Positions 35,840 through 47,954 are shown, numbered from the stretch's first letter. The stretch: 64,000 nt of DNA from Acholoe squamosa (GCA_949317995.1 OX439039.1:17041282-17105281); one strand, 5' to 3'. Numbers and translations: made by a program. Notes: generated from the letters alone by a model not told the origin.

Positions 35840-38800
35840 GCCATTATGGTCACTGGCATCTTGCTGTAATGGCCAAAGCAGTCTCTGAAACAACTTGGGT
35901 TGGCAATTCATAGGGAACAAACTCTCAAGTTTAGATGGGGTCAAATATTGGGGTTTATACAAATATTTCTGGGTAATAGTAGCCAGTGTTAATGTATAAC
36001 TGCATGAGAATGTGGATCAAAGTTTCTAGAGAATGCAGTAAAATCGTCAAGTGGTGTTGTTGTATAATTTCTAATCGCAAATTAGTATGATTTCAGGCAC
36101 TAGGATTAAAAAGGACTGAGGACAGACAGAATAATTTGATATCATACAACCCCTGCAGGGCATTTCACGAGGCAATGGTACCTAGAGCTATCATTTTGAA
36201 ATGCCCTCCTGAGGTGTGTTTTATTTTTATTTTTCCCCATATTTTTAGTTACTCTTATTCTGGGGATTGTTAAAATTGGATCACAATGGATATTAATTAC
36301 AGCTTTTGATAAGTTTACCTTTGTTGGATTTTGATGCGACTATTTGAAGGATATCTTACCCAGGGTATGCTAAGACAACCCTGGATTCTAACAAAAAAAA
36401 AAGAAATGGGGCTGGCATGGGAAATGTCTGAAACTACCCCCTCTGCAATCTTTTTTGTTAGGTTTTCTAATTATACATGAATGTTGTAAAACAGTGCCAT
36501 GTAATGTGGTGCTTCAAAGTACTTTGATATAGTTGGTAGACTTGAGCATCGGAGCAAGGGGTGTACCATTCAATGTAATCGACAGGCTTTTTGAAGAAGA
36601 CAATAGGGACAGGTGCAAAAATGCTGAGCATATCAACACTGCGTCATAGAAATCATCAATACATGCAACCTATTCCTGATGTGTTATATTTGATATACTA
36701 ACGATCCATATTAGCCTATTACAAATGTGTATTTAGTACAAGATTCGTCACCTTGGGCTTTCATTTGCATATTCCAGGGGTGAAATTGCTGTAACATAAA
36801 AAGAGTGAGTCACCAGATGGGTGATGCACGCTTGATCACCCCCACCTGCTCCTACCTGTAAACCGATATTACATAATCATTGAAACAAAACAACATGGCG
36901 GACACCCCTGGTACCCACCCTAATGTAACCATTTAGGGTCCAAGTACATCAATGCATTGATTCATGAGAATTTGTCATGATGATGCATGAGCGAGTAATC
37001 AATCAACCTTGGTATGAATAAATGCATCATGCCGAATCCATGGGTTGGAAAAGCTCAGCATGATGCACCAATGCAGTTCTGATGAGTAGGGAAACACTGC
37101 TTTGCTGCATCAGGTCTCCAATACATGTAGAACACAAATTACACTGCAGTATTATGGAACTTGGAATCATTGCCTTCCCAGACGGCACAGAACATTGAAT
37201 AGACATTGAGAAGTGACGTATCAATGTTGATCAACATTGCAAATTAAAATGCTGTCACTGATTCAATAGACATTAAAATGACGGTGATGGGAATATGATT
37301 CACATTAACTCGCTTAACTGGTGCTAATCTAGACTAGTGCATCATGCCCATGGTGAATCAGAAAGATACACTCCCACCCCCATTGCCATTCTTTCCGGCC
37401 CCTGCAGACAATCCCAAGAGGGTCACCATATTTAGGTTTTTATAGGGATGATCAAGCACATTGGTGTTAGTGTGGTACTAACTCAGATGGAGAGATACAT
37501 TTCTCTTGTACCTTGACGAGATCACTCTTTCTGAGTTAACATGAGGCTACTTTTTGGGTTTTCTTACCCTTGTTCACGAGTGTTTATGGCTCGATGTTTA
37601 CATGATACAAAAAGGAAATCCTTGATTTAAAATTGTAACTTCTGTCAGATATAACCATCAAGCGAAATTGGTGAAAAGCCAGTCATCCATCCCGCTTCAG
37701 ACTATGACAATCCTGACCATCTCAGTGCGTTCCTTCACATAGGTTATATATGGCAACAAGGAGAATAATTATATGGACACAAGAAGTTTTTGTACAGTTT
37801 GGTGTTTATATGTGAAGTATGAACATAAAGTGCATTTATAATGTACAAAGATGTAGGTCAGGTTTATTCATAATAAAGTTAGACATACATTATGAGTAGA
37901 TAGTACGAACATGTTAAATATGTGAAAAAATGTTTATGAATGTGAGAATGGAAATAATAATATTATGTCCATAGTTTTTGAGAGAGAGTTTTTTTTTTTT
38001 TTTTTTTTTTTAACTTATATATTAAATAGGGTGGGTGGGAAGAATCCGACCCCAGCGTCTGAAACAAGAGATGCACATAAAATTCACAAGGTGTGCCAGT
38101 AAACAAAAACCAAATGGCACAGCAGGCGCTATTGTTCCGTTTGTTACCTGGAAGTGGGAAGAGGAGTAGTTCTCTTAGTTGAAGACTTCTTTCAGTCCTA
38201 CACATTATTTCACAGTTTAACAATTATGTTCAATGTTGACTCCACACATCATCCTGCTAAATATATCCTTCAGCCGTCTTGATGAATTGCACAAACGTTG
38301 GGCATCAGAATAGAATTTGAAAGGGAGTAGACACGATCTACTCAAACGGCACCTGGTGGCAAAAAATGAAACTGCCAAATTTGACAATATTTGCTCATAC
38401 TCCTAATTTATATGACATTCTATACATTCTTATCACTGCATTTCATATTTCCTGTACCCATATACTCCTATACTAAATGAATTAGAAACATTTTTAGTTT
38501 ATTCAGGACAATTTCAGGTTGCTTGTGACCCCCTACTTTTTGATTCCAAAATAATTCTAATGATCTCAGGTATTAATACATGAGGTTTGGTTAAGAAATT
38601 GTTAGAAGATTGTTTTCTATGGAATTAAATGTGGGAAAACACAAATTCTCATAGAAGGCCATAGTTAAGACCACCAAACTTTAATACCTTCCAGTGGAAA
38701 AACCGACACCTTGACCTATGGTTTTTATGCCATCTTTATGTTACCTAAGCATCAATCTAACATCCCTAAAAGTTACTAAGAGAAATTGTTGGTCAATTTT

Positions 38801-39325
38801 GAACCAGTTGGATCGTGTCTACCCCCTTCAATGACATGGTTGCTTCATCATAAGCATGGGTGCATAATGCAGGGACGACTTTGATTCATATATATGAACA
38901 TTAGAAATGCGAATACAAAGGTTAGTCACTATTGAGAGCTAAATCAAAATGTGAATCTTCTTAATGTAGTCCTTTTTTGCTAATTTCAAATCACGGTACA
39001 GCATAAAACATGCACGCAGAGCCTGCATAAAACACACATAATCTCAGCAGGCTAGTCCTGTTTGAGTATTAATGTTAATTAATCCATGTCGATTCCAACA
39101 CATATTTTATACAGAATTAGTAGTCCAAATTATCGATTACCTTGCATAACCCAGAAAGGGTTACATGATGGCCCCAGGTCCATTCTCCTCGGACGTCACA
39201 GTGGAGTGCTGGTGAGTCGCCTCGCAAGCACAGCATTGGCGCATCATGCCAACCCTTTAAAAGTGTATCACACTCCTATCCTCATAGACCAATACAGACC
39301 AGATGAGTTTATCAGGGCTTTATTC
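35840..39325. other. No gene seen; T-run and scattered TGATGCATCATG motifs
   Basis: A poly(T) run lies at about 37,990-38,010. Several TGATGCA-type palindromic words occur at 36,930-37,360 and resemble the body of the TTAA-flanked repeat at 13.8 kb. No convincing coding frame. Confidence 0.45.
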
Positions 39326-39332
39326 CTCATGG

Positions 39333-40230
39333 CCTGGAGGCATTTGCAAAAGGATTTGGAAATGGTTCTGTCAGAGGTGCTATTCCCAAAACGAAACTGA
39401 CTGACCTCAGGGAATCAATTTCCTGTTGGGTTGGTCCTAGAAGTGTTTGGGAATTGGTGAATGCTTCCCAATTGAGAACTAATTCCTGGCTAGTTCCTTC
39501 CTCCAATTCCCTGGCCTACCTAATATGGGAAACATTCAGGTGGAACCAATCCTGGATCCAGAGACCTGTTTCATAAGCATTCTTTATTTAAGATCGCTCT
39601 TTCCACTCTATGAGTGACCACTTAAGTTCAGTCATTTGGGAATGACTACTAGTGTTTAAGAACAACTTGTCACTCATATTGGAACTTAAGACTGGTCCTT
39701 TAGAAACAGCTGTCAATTAAACATAGGAGCAGTAATCAAGATCAGTTGTTAGGTCACTCGTAGACCAATCATTCAGCTAGTAAGATCAATCACCCAGGTG
39801 CAGAAAACATGCCTCTTCTTTGTTTTTTTACAATAGAAAAAGGTATTATAAAAGGGTATGTTATCCTGACATCATGGATTAAAAAGATATGTGGAATTCC
39901 ACTAATAGATAGGATTTTCCCCATTTATGTGTACCCTTAACCTTCCACATAAATTAGCTACTTTCTGTTGGTCATATGTCACTCTTACATTGACCCTTTA
40001 CGCGTAAGATTCACTCCGCATTTCATTTTGAAACACCTCCTACTAAGAATGAGCTATGGAGATATGACCAATGAACCCAATGATTGATCTTAACACCACC
40101 TTACTAGTATCTTGCTCGTAAGTCTATGTCACTCATATATGGCCCTTGTGAAACAGGTCTCAGTTCTCTCAACCTTTTGCAATGCCGTCTCATTCAGAAC
40201 TAGGTAATTCCCAATCCTTTCGCAACATCC
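39333..40230. mobile_element. MITE of the CTGGAGG family, copy C, with a nested element
   Basis: It starts CCTGGAGGCATTTGCAAAAG and ends CAATCCTTTCGCAACATCC. Without the nested 599-bp element it would be about 300 bp, like copies A and D. Confidence 0.72.
39562..40160. mobile_element. Nested 599-bp MITE, AGACCTGTTTC ends
   Basis: Inverted ends AGACCTGTTTCATAAG and CTTGTGAAACAGGTCT. CAG is repeated at 39559-39561 and 40161-40163. Its absence from the other copies of the surrounding element supports the insertion boundaries. Confidence 0.75.
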
Positions 40231-40378
40231 TAATGATTATCAGTGCAATCTGCAGACTTTAGCGCTGATGTAGTTTTGCCTGTGATGAGCACTCCCCTTG
40301 GGATGCTCTCTAGTGACATTTTCATGTTTTCTATGTTCCCTTTATTCTGTGTATTTTTGATTGCTAGATTAGAGTAAA

Positions 40379-41023
40379 TTGATGGTACCTTGCCTAGGGC
40401 AGTATATTAGAGTTGTAAATGACTTTACCATACAGACCATAGATTATGGAAGTATTGCTATTATGTTAAACCTTCCTGGTGAAAAGGATTTATTGATTGT
40501 CTCTATCTATAGAATCCCAAATAAGAATGTACCAAATTTTATCAATTTCTTACGATCCATCGCTGGTTATGAATATAACAACAATCATGGTAGGCATGAG
40601 ACTTGGATCTTAGGTGACATTAATCTCAATATGTATGATGAAAATGTTGCAGGGTGTGAAAGTTTCAGAAATGTGTGCAAGGATATTGGATGGAGAATAC
40701 TAATTATTGAGGTGACGAGACCATTTAGTGGTACTTGTATTGATAATATAATTACAAATAGCTTAGATGTAACTAATGCAAGTACAGTCTCTGCCCTAAT
40801 TTCTGATCACCTCCCAGTTTTTGGTTGTAGAGGACATGAGAATATCAGTTATATTAGCACAAAGTATAGAGGACGAGATAATAGAAACTTTGATGAAGAC
40901 AGATTTAGAGATTTTTTAGAATCATGTGACTGGAAACCCTATTATAATATGTTTTTGACTCCTTTAATTGAGTATTTGGACATTTTTCACCCTCTTGTTG
41001 AACGATACATTAAAAAAAAGTAG
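40379..41023 (+). pseudogene. LINE endonuclease domain, C-terminal half
   Basis: The AP-type endonuclease nicks the target DNA for target-primed reverse transcription. Visible family motifs are ILGDINLNM (the GD-N motif), TCIDNIITN and ALISDHLPV (the SDH motif with the catalytic His). The usual N-terminal Asn and Glu motifs are missing because the copy starts late; the apparent start codon is not a true start. The frame ends at a stop near 41021 and the linker resumes at 41054. Confidence 0.85.
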
Positions 41024-41053
41024 GAGATCATGGATTGATCATGAAGTTATTGA

Positions 41054-42998
41054 TTGAGTGAAAGAGAGGGATGGTTACGTGTCTATAGTGCCAATAAAAG
41101 TGCTCAGGAAAAGCAAGCCATAAAGGATTGTCGAAGAAAAATTAGAAAGAAAATTAAAGCAAATCAAATTGGTGGTGTCATGCAAGGGTTGCAAGTATGC
41201 TATGGTAATCCCAAAAAATTCTGGAAACACATAACTGACTTGTTTAAAAATTTCGAATTCTATTGTGTATCCAGACATGAGACATCATATAACTGGTGCT
41301 GATGTTACTTCTAATGATGTATGTGAATATGTAAATGACTATTTTTGTAGTATTGGTAAGGATCTGCATATTGCTGCTGTTGGAACTGATCAATATCTTG
41401 TGGATAATAATCCGGATATAGATGAACTATTGGCAAATGAAAACTTTTTAGATCAGAATATTAAGGTTAATAAGTGGGATGTCCATTTTGCTATAAAGGA
41501 AATTGATAAAAATAAGTCGTCAGGCATACACGGAATAAGGGGAGATATACTACATTGTGCATTATTGTTGTTGATAAATCAATTCACTCATCTGATACAA
41601 ATTAGTCTGGGCAGGGGTATTTTTCCAAAATGTTGGGCAATGGCAGTTGTAAGACCATTACCTAAGGATGGAGACTTAGCAATGGTAAAAAATTGGAGAC
41701 CCATATCAATACTACCAATGCCGTCTAAAGTCATTGAGAAAATTACGTATTATTACTTATGTAAAAGTATGAAGAAAAATGGTACTTTTTGTGAAAACCA
41801 ATATATGGTTACAAAAAAGGGACAGGTACTGGTGATGCCACTTTTGACTTTGTTAATGAGCTTTATGAATGTAGAAACAATGGTCTGATAACAGGGGCCC
41901 TATTTATAGACTTCACTAAAGCATTTGACAGTGTATTACATTCAAAATTGCTAATTAAACTCAGTAAACTTGGTATGAGTAAATCTATTTTTCTATGGTT
42001 TAAAAGTTACCTGGAAAATAGAAAACAACGAACTAGATATTGTAATAAGTTGTCCTCAAACCAAGATATTGATTACGGTGTCCCTCAAGGATCAGTTTTA
42101 GGTCCACTGTTGTTTGTCCTATATATTGATGATGTAGGTTAAGGTCTTAAAAAAATGCAAGATTAAACTGTATGCTGATGACATTGTGATTTCTAGTTCT
42201 AACAAAGATGTAGACTTGGTTAATGAGAATTTGAACGAAGATGTAATTAACTTTAAGCGTTGGGTTATCGAAAACAGACTAATAGTAAATCCAACTAAAA
42301 CAAAATTTATCTGGTTTTGTAGTGCTCATGAATTGAAAAGATGTCCAGATTCTACTATAGACTTCAATGGCAGCACTGTGCAAACTGTCACCTTCTTTCC
42401 ATATCTAGGTGTACATATTGACAGTAAACTTAGTTTTGATAAACAGATTAAAATTATTAAAAGAAATGTATGCAATAAACTATTTAGGTTTGCTAAGTTA
42501 AGAAAGTTTTTAACACAAGAGCAAAGTGTAAAGATATACTGTTGTACAATCAGACCAATTATAGAATATTGTTCAGTTATAAGTACCAGTTTTAATGAGG
42601 ATGGTCTTGCGGCATAAAAACAACTGCAAAATAGAGCTCTTAGAGTTTGTCTGAAATGCAATATTAGACGGTATAGTGTGAAGGAGTTGCATGAAATTTG
42701 TAAGATTCCAGTGTTAGAGAAAAGATTTGACATGCTATTATTATGCTTAACGTATAAGAAATCAAATACTGTGTTAAATAGACCACAATCTTATAATACA
42801 AAGTCTCAAAAGAAGATTGTTTTTGAACTACCTAGGGTTATTACTAGACACTATAAAAGATCGCCATGGTACAAAGGGGTGGCTCTCTGGAATACTCTAC
42901 CTGAGGAGATTCAGAAAGCTACAACAAAGGTAAAATTCAAGGAGGGTGTGATAAAGATAGAAAATATAAGGTTGAACCTGAAATTGGGTTATAATTGA
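41054..42998 (+). pseudogene. LINE reverse transcriptase, broken into several frames
   Basis: Segments 41054-41302, 41265-41888, 41948-42142, 42186-42617 and 42678-42998 carry the reverse transcriptase motifs in order: WRPISILPMPSKVIEK, ALFIDFTKAFDSV (41,900 region), GVPQGSVLGPLLFVLYIDD, LYADDIVIS (catalytic Asp-Asp pair near 42,175-42,185), and NRLIVNPTKTKF. At least four frameshifts or stops separate them, so no full protein can be made. The C-terminal segment (RSPWYKGVALWNTLPEEI) matches the usual LINE tail. Confidence 0.88.
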
Positions 42999-42999
42999 C

Positions 43000-43980
43000 A
43001 ATGAGAAGCAGGTGTGGAAACCACGCCGCTTCATATTGACTGAATATTGCCAGTCCCTATTTTTGATTGTGTTCATATTAAAATTTGTCAAGATCTATGA
43101 AGTTATTGTATTGTTTCATTTGTGACTTTCCTTTGAAAAATTTAAAATTTGGTCTGCTCTATTATCGCGAATCATTAGTTGTGAACTTTATCAAATATTC
43201 AGTGATTAACCATTAACCTGGGAGGAATGCAGCACAGGTTACCTCCTGCAGTGTGTGCTGCTTTCACCATTTCACCCACACTACCCCTAGTACGATCTAG
43301 CTCTGTGAACATCCCTTAAAAGGCAAACGCTAACGGTTATGAGATCTGTTTGATGTTTAATCTGTCTATCTAAACATCTATCTAACTATCTACCTACCTG
43401 TCTACCTGCCTATCCACCTATCTATCTATCTATCTATTCATCTATCTGTCTATCCATCTATCTATCTTTCCTCGCCTATATATAGGAGCTAATATTTATT
43501 GAATGAATTCGTTTCTGCATCTACAAACGATAGTTTAATGTGTAAATGTTCACCTGTTATTTACAACACATTGAAAGTATAATATGTCCCAGACATATCC
43601 TGTCTGCACACTTTGACACTTTGAACTGAGCTGACAATTAGAAATGAAATTATACCTGTCTACCTCCCGACAACTATATGTTTCTATATCTAACCATGAA
43701 GATCTCGTTTCACACCAAGACATTCGTTTTCTGTCTGCAACAGATTGGTTGCAAATCTTAAGTTTCTTCTAAGATTCGACAAAGAGAGAGAGCCTTTGCA
43801 TTTAGATCGGGAAGGTCGAATGTCTTTACTAATTCATTTCAGACACTTTGCAAGTGGCAATGGCATTCTGTTTTCAGTGCTATTTGATATAAGCTCTCTA
43901 TGGGAGGCTGTCTGGAGCCTTGGGTACAGCGCAAATGATTGAAAGGTTCTAATTCTTGAGAAATTCTGTGTTTCACCATC
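43000..43980. other. LINE 3' flank and TCTA-rich simple repeat; no gene
   Basis: Just after the last frame, sequence such as GTGGAAACCACGCCGCTTC could be the LINE 3' UTR. A degenerate (CTAT)n array occupies about 43,370-43,470. Confidence 0.5.
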
Positions 43981-43985
43981 TTTTT

Positions 43986-43989
43986 CCTC

Positions 43990-44058
<69 letters not shown>
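43986..44058. repeat. (CT)n microsatellite
   Basis: About 73 bases of nearly pure CT dinucleotide. Confidence 0.97.
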
Positions 44059-44063
<5 letters not shown>

Positions 44064-44239
44064 AGGGGATGGATGCTGTTGTAACTCAAATGGACTGGAT
44101 GCTGCTGTTACTCATAGTGCATTGAATATCATTTCTACTCTATTTATATGTGAGCATCATAAAATAAAACATGAATCATAGTGTCAATACTTGACAATAA
44201 TCCTTTTAGACTACATTTATGCCACTTTTATACGATTCT

Positions 44240-44756
44240 AGGACTTCTACCCCCAAGACATTACCCCCTGGACAATTACCCCCGGACCTTTACCCACATG
44301 CCATTTACCCCCAATTACATTCACCCCCTTGGATATTTACCCCCTCAGACATGTACCCCCTCTGACTTTTACCCCCTAACTCTTCTACCCCCTAGGACAT
44401 TTACCCTCTCCATATTCATGTAGTCCTTGAGACTAGAAATGTAGTCCTGGGGACTAGAAACCTAGTCCTCGGGACTATGCTGTAGTCCTCAGGACTACGC
44501 TGTAGTCCTACTTCAGGACTAGTTCATTATATTATCAATAAAATTGCATTGGGGACTAGATTCTAAGTCCCATGGATTACCTGTATTTAGTCATTGGTAT
44601 CCTGCTTAAGGCAATCTATATGCCCTGGGGGCATCGTCCTCGCCATGAATGTCCTGGGGGCATTTTCCAACCTCACCCTTTAATAATACAGGGGGCAGGG
44701 GTAAATATCTGAGGGGGTAGATGTCTGGGGGTAAATGTCCAGGGGGTAAAGGTCCT
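44240..44756. mobile_element. Second foldback element with C-rich tandem-repeat arms (517 bp)
   Basis: The left arm (44,249-44,410) is about ten units like ACCCCCTAGGACATTT. The right arm (44,690-44,756) carries the inverted form, for example GGGGGTAAATGTCC. The outer ends AGGACTTCTACCCCC and GGGGGTAAAGGTCCT are inverted. The middle has repeated TAGTCCT/AGGACTA palindromes. I found no clear target duplication. The subunit closely resembles that of the element at 7.48-10.41 kb. Confidence 0.7.
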
Positions 44757-45049
44757 GTTACCCTCCAGATTCAACTTCTCCTAGATAACAGCTAAGAGCT
44801 ACCTCAAATACACTGTAGACATACCAAGATTCTCCTGCAGCTGATTGGTGAAACCGTGGCTGGCCAGAAATCAACAGTCTAGTACACTCATAAGAAGGGA
44901 TGGAGTGAAACGAGTAACAATGGAGGTATAGCCTTTTGTTTAAATCATTATAGAGGTGTGGGATTTAGATCGTCCAAGTTCCCAGTGCTCCACATTCAGA
45001 GACAGCCCCTGTCCAACACCATCCCCACGATCCATAGTCAACGCCACAA

Positions 45050-45436
45050 TTAGCTCATTAGCAGTCCAGTGGTGGGCTCTGATTTGACTGTCCTGTCACG
45101 GCATCTGATTGGTCTGTGCTGTCTCCTGGGCTCATTTACTGGAGTTATGGGTCTCTAATGAACACTGCTAGTTGGCTTTATGCAGCACTGGTTACATCGC
45201 TGGGGCCACAGGGGTATTGAAATCAATCTTAAGCACAGAAACAGTATCCAAATAAGCGCCCGTCTCTAATAAGGCCCGATAGTTTAGAGGTATTGAAAGT
45301 TATGAACACCAAGATGCTAAAACGGGCACTACGGTAAATAAAGCTACAGCACCACCAATGCCTCAAGGTACCAGTGTACATGTATATGACTACTACTGGG
45401 GCCTATTTCTTGCAGGGGCCATCTATGGACAGTATG
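45050..45436. repeat. 387-bp dispersed repeat, copy 1
   Basis: It begins TTAGCTCATTAGCAGTCCAG and ends TATGGACAGTATG. Copy 2 (50193-50579) has the same length and only a few substitutions. Inside is AAAACGGGCACTACGGTA, whose complement resembles the repeat end at 35452. Confidence 0.9.
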
Positions 45437-45807
45437 GTTTGGTGACGGTCTATCTGTTTTGTTTGAGAAATACCAGGTTGTGAATTGAATTGAATTGAAA
45501 TTTATTGCACAGAATCGTCCAGAGGGGACATTTTTTCTGAGCACACATTTGGTACAGTACCATTGATCAGAGATGTGGCAGGTCCTTGGTAGCACAATAG
45601 ATTCCAACAATAGCTAAATATATATTTTATGGGTCAGGTCGTCAGAAAGTGTAAGATTTTGCCCTTGAAGGCCCTGAAAAACTAATTTTCTAATTACTTT
45701 ATATAACCTTAACACAATTGTCAAGGTACATCTCCTCAGCTCAGAAAACCAAAAAATACCGATCTAGGCCATTCGGTTCCATTTTTATTGCTTGTTTTGT
45801 GTCATGT

Positions 45808-46034
45808 AACGTCCGGTACCAAAATAAAGTAATATGGAGGTAATTGAAGTTGCTCTCAGTAATATAAGAATGTCCTATTATGCATAACAAACAAATGAAA
45901 TAACATGGCCAATATGTCTATTATTGACTTCAATTACAGAATGGAACAAAATTTGAGTTATGCATGCACAGTAGACTGCCTCCTACATGATGATAAAAGT
46001 ACCGGACGTTACGTAACGTCCGGTACTTTTATCA
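45808..46034. repeat. ACGTCCGGTAC inverted-repeat unit ending in a 44-bp perfect palindrome
   Basis: GTAACGTCCGGTACC near 45,806 is repeated in inverted form at 45,999-46,012 and directly again at 46,013-46,026. The last two form a perfect palindrome over 45991-46034, centred on TTAC/GTAA. This may be a small element of about 200 bp with ACGTCCGGTAC ends abutting a second end. Confidence 0.7.
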
Positions 46035-46559
46035 GGTTGGGAGGTGTTGGGTTTTGTGATCTAGTTTATCCCATAAAGTGACTCCCCTATAATAAGGGGA
46101 TTTTTGATAAAAACTTGTTTTTGCTCTTCGCTTGGCAAATCTGATTTTTCTGCTTCTCCATTTACAGATTTCTTCCACATCATTATTAACAATTGTATAT
46201 TCCTTCTATATTCTAGAGTACTTTTCTGACATTGAGTATGGAGCTTAATTACACTGATATGTCGGATACCAACTCTTAGGCAGATACGGAGTGCATGCGC
46301 TGGAGTTTTATTAGGTCATATCCATGTGCACTCCCAGTATAAAAGGAGCAATACTCAGTACCAGGCAGTATCATAACCTTGTGGAGCATTGTGGAGCCTT
46401 GCAAAGCACACTTCAATTCAACCACAAACCCTATAATACCCAATGAACCTGTGGTCAGTTTGCTCCAGTAGGCCCCTCAGAATAGCCTCCTGTACGGGTC
46501 TGGCCTTGCACAACACCATCCACATAGCTTATAACCTGCATGTACAGCTCATGGTAGAT

Positions 46560-46631
46560 GGGTGGCCAAGTCGTGTGGTTACTTCGTACACTTACAATTG
46601 TAAAATCTGTGAATCGGGCATAGCTGGTATG
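46560..46631 (+). other. tRNA-like sequence, 5' portion, interrupted by a foldback element
   Basis: TGGCCAAGTCGTGTGG at 46562-46577 resembles a Pol III A box. A perfect tRNA-type T arm occurs on the other side of the foldback element at 47312-47328. Together they suggest a tRNA-derived SINE or tRNA pseudogene split by the insertion. The distance is too large for an ordinary tRNA. Confidence 0.35.
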
Positions 46632-47287
46632 TACGGAGCCCCTAAAAGGACATCCGTTTTCTACACATTTTTTTCTCTAGTTTGTTTCCGCAAGTTTTAT
46701 TTTCGTTTCCGCAAGTTTTATTTTTCGTTTCCGCAAGTTTTATTTTCGTTTCCGCAAGTTTTATTTTTCGTTTCCGCAAGTTTTATTTTCGTTTCCGCAA
46801 GTTTTATTTTCGTTTCCGCAACTTTTTATTTTTGTTTCCGCAAGTTATATTTTGTTTCCGCAACTAAACATTTTGTTTCCGCAACTTTATGTTTTGTTTC
46901 CACAACATAACATTGACAATTGATTGACTATGCACAAAGAAAAACTATTAAGTTGTGGATACAAAAGTATAAGTTGCGAAAACGAAAATTAAAGTTGCGA
47001 AAACGAAAATTAAAGTTGCGAAAACGAAAATTAAAGTTGCGAAAACGAAAATAAAACTTGCGAAAACGAAAATAAAACTTGCGGAAACGAAAATAAAACT
47101 TGCGAAAACGAAAATAAAACTTGCGGAAACGAAAATAAAACTTGCGGAAACGAAAATAAAACTTGCGGAAACGAAAATACTACTTGCGGAAACAAAAATA
47201 CTTCTTGCGGAAACAAAAATACTTCTTGCGGAAACAAACTCTAGAAATAAATGTGTAGAAAACAGATGTCCTTTCCAGGGCTCCGTA
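46632..47287. mobile_element. Third foldback element with 21-22-bp tandem-repeat arms (656 bp)
   Basis: Outer inverted ends of about 60 bp start TACGGAGCCC and end GGGCTCCGTA. Next inside come about ten units of GTTTCCGCAAGTTTTATTTT on the left and about fourteen inverted units (AAAATAAAACTTGCGGAAAC) on the right, around a short AT-rich centre (about 46,915-46,950). GGTATG is repeated on both sides (46626-46631, 47288-47293). Phenylalanine/valine/serine-rich open frames on both strands are repeat artefacts. Confidence 0.82.
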
Positions 47288-47311
47288 GGTATGGCTGTCC
47301 ATATGGGCAGT

Positions 47312-47328
47312 GCAGGTTCGAATCCTGC
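47312..47328 (+). other. Pol III B box / tRNA T arm
   Basis: GCAGGTTCGAATCCTGC is a 5-bp stem with a TTCGAAT loop, the standard T arm, and contains the B-box consensus GGTTCGAATCC. No full tRNA can be folded here. Confidence 0.6.
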
Positions 47329-47633
47329 CCTGGCCAAGATAATATATAACCACGGACGCAATCCACCTCTTGTGAGGACAGAAAGTGGAGGGGGCCGCAA
47401 CCATTACTTTTATTTTGGTCCTCAAAAATAGTCTACACCCCCCACCCGCCAAAAAAAAATGGGAGTAAACTATTTCAGACTAAGGCTTCAGTTGACCTCG
47501 AAACTAAGAACGTTCTCCAATAGGCGACCCCGAGTATGAATGTAATGCAGGGAGCAACAGACAGGATGACACGCGTTTTTCCTTGCTCCTTGTCAGAAAA
47601 CAAAGGCCTTTGTCACAGTATGGGTTGCTCTTA

Positions 47634-47954
47634 GGGAGTGATCATTTTTTAACAACAGGGGGGGGGCTGGTGGGTTTGCGCGCGGATGCGCGAAAAAAAT
47701 TTCGGCCCCCCCTCTTGTGGGGGTAAAATTTTTTCGACCCCCCCCATAAGGGACAAAAATCGCGCGCGAACGTCCCCTTTTGGCCTATAGTAACGCGCGG
47801 GGTTTTCCACTGAAAACAGGTGAAATTATTTTGACCCCCCCCATCAGAGGTATTGAAAAAATTCTGACCCCCCCCGGTCAAGGGGTTGAAAAAATTCTGA
47901 CCCCCCCCTCCAACCCACCGGCCCCCCCCCTGTTGTTAAAAAATGATCACTCCC
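47634..47954. mobile_element. PIF/Harbinger-like MITE (321 bp), TTA duplication
   Basis: Ends GGGAGTGATCATTTTTTAAC and GTTAAAAAATGATCACTCCC are perfect inverts, extending through CAACAGGGGG. TTA is duplicated at 47631-47633 and 47955-47957. The inside repeats GACCCCCCCC with GAAAAAATT spacers. A TTA target and GGG-starting termini fit PIF/Harbinger. A related end lies in the Crypton intron. Confidence 0.82.

Larger units (their letters stand above)
40379..42998 (+). mobile_element. Non-LTR retrotransposon (LINE, CR1/Jockey-like), 5'-truncated and decayed
   Basis: The order is the C-terminal half of an apurinic endonuclease, a linker, then a reverse transcriptase and its thumb region, all plus strand in shifting frames. 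The N-terminal half of the endonuclease and any ORF1 are absent, as expected from 5' truncation. I see no clean poly(A) tail. A distinct element of the same broad class, not a close copy, lies at 55.0-57.7 kb. Confidence 0.88.

Noticed and set aside
44231..44772. GATTC on both sides of the second foldback element as a target duplication
   Set aside because: The right copy lies about 12 bases outside the inverted end, so the match is probably chance.
46443..47452. Phe/Val/Ser-rich frames on both strands
   Set aside because: They are translations of the 21-22-bp repeats in the foldback arms, mirrored because the arms are inverted.
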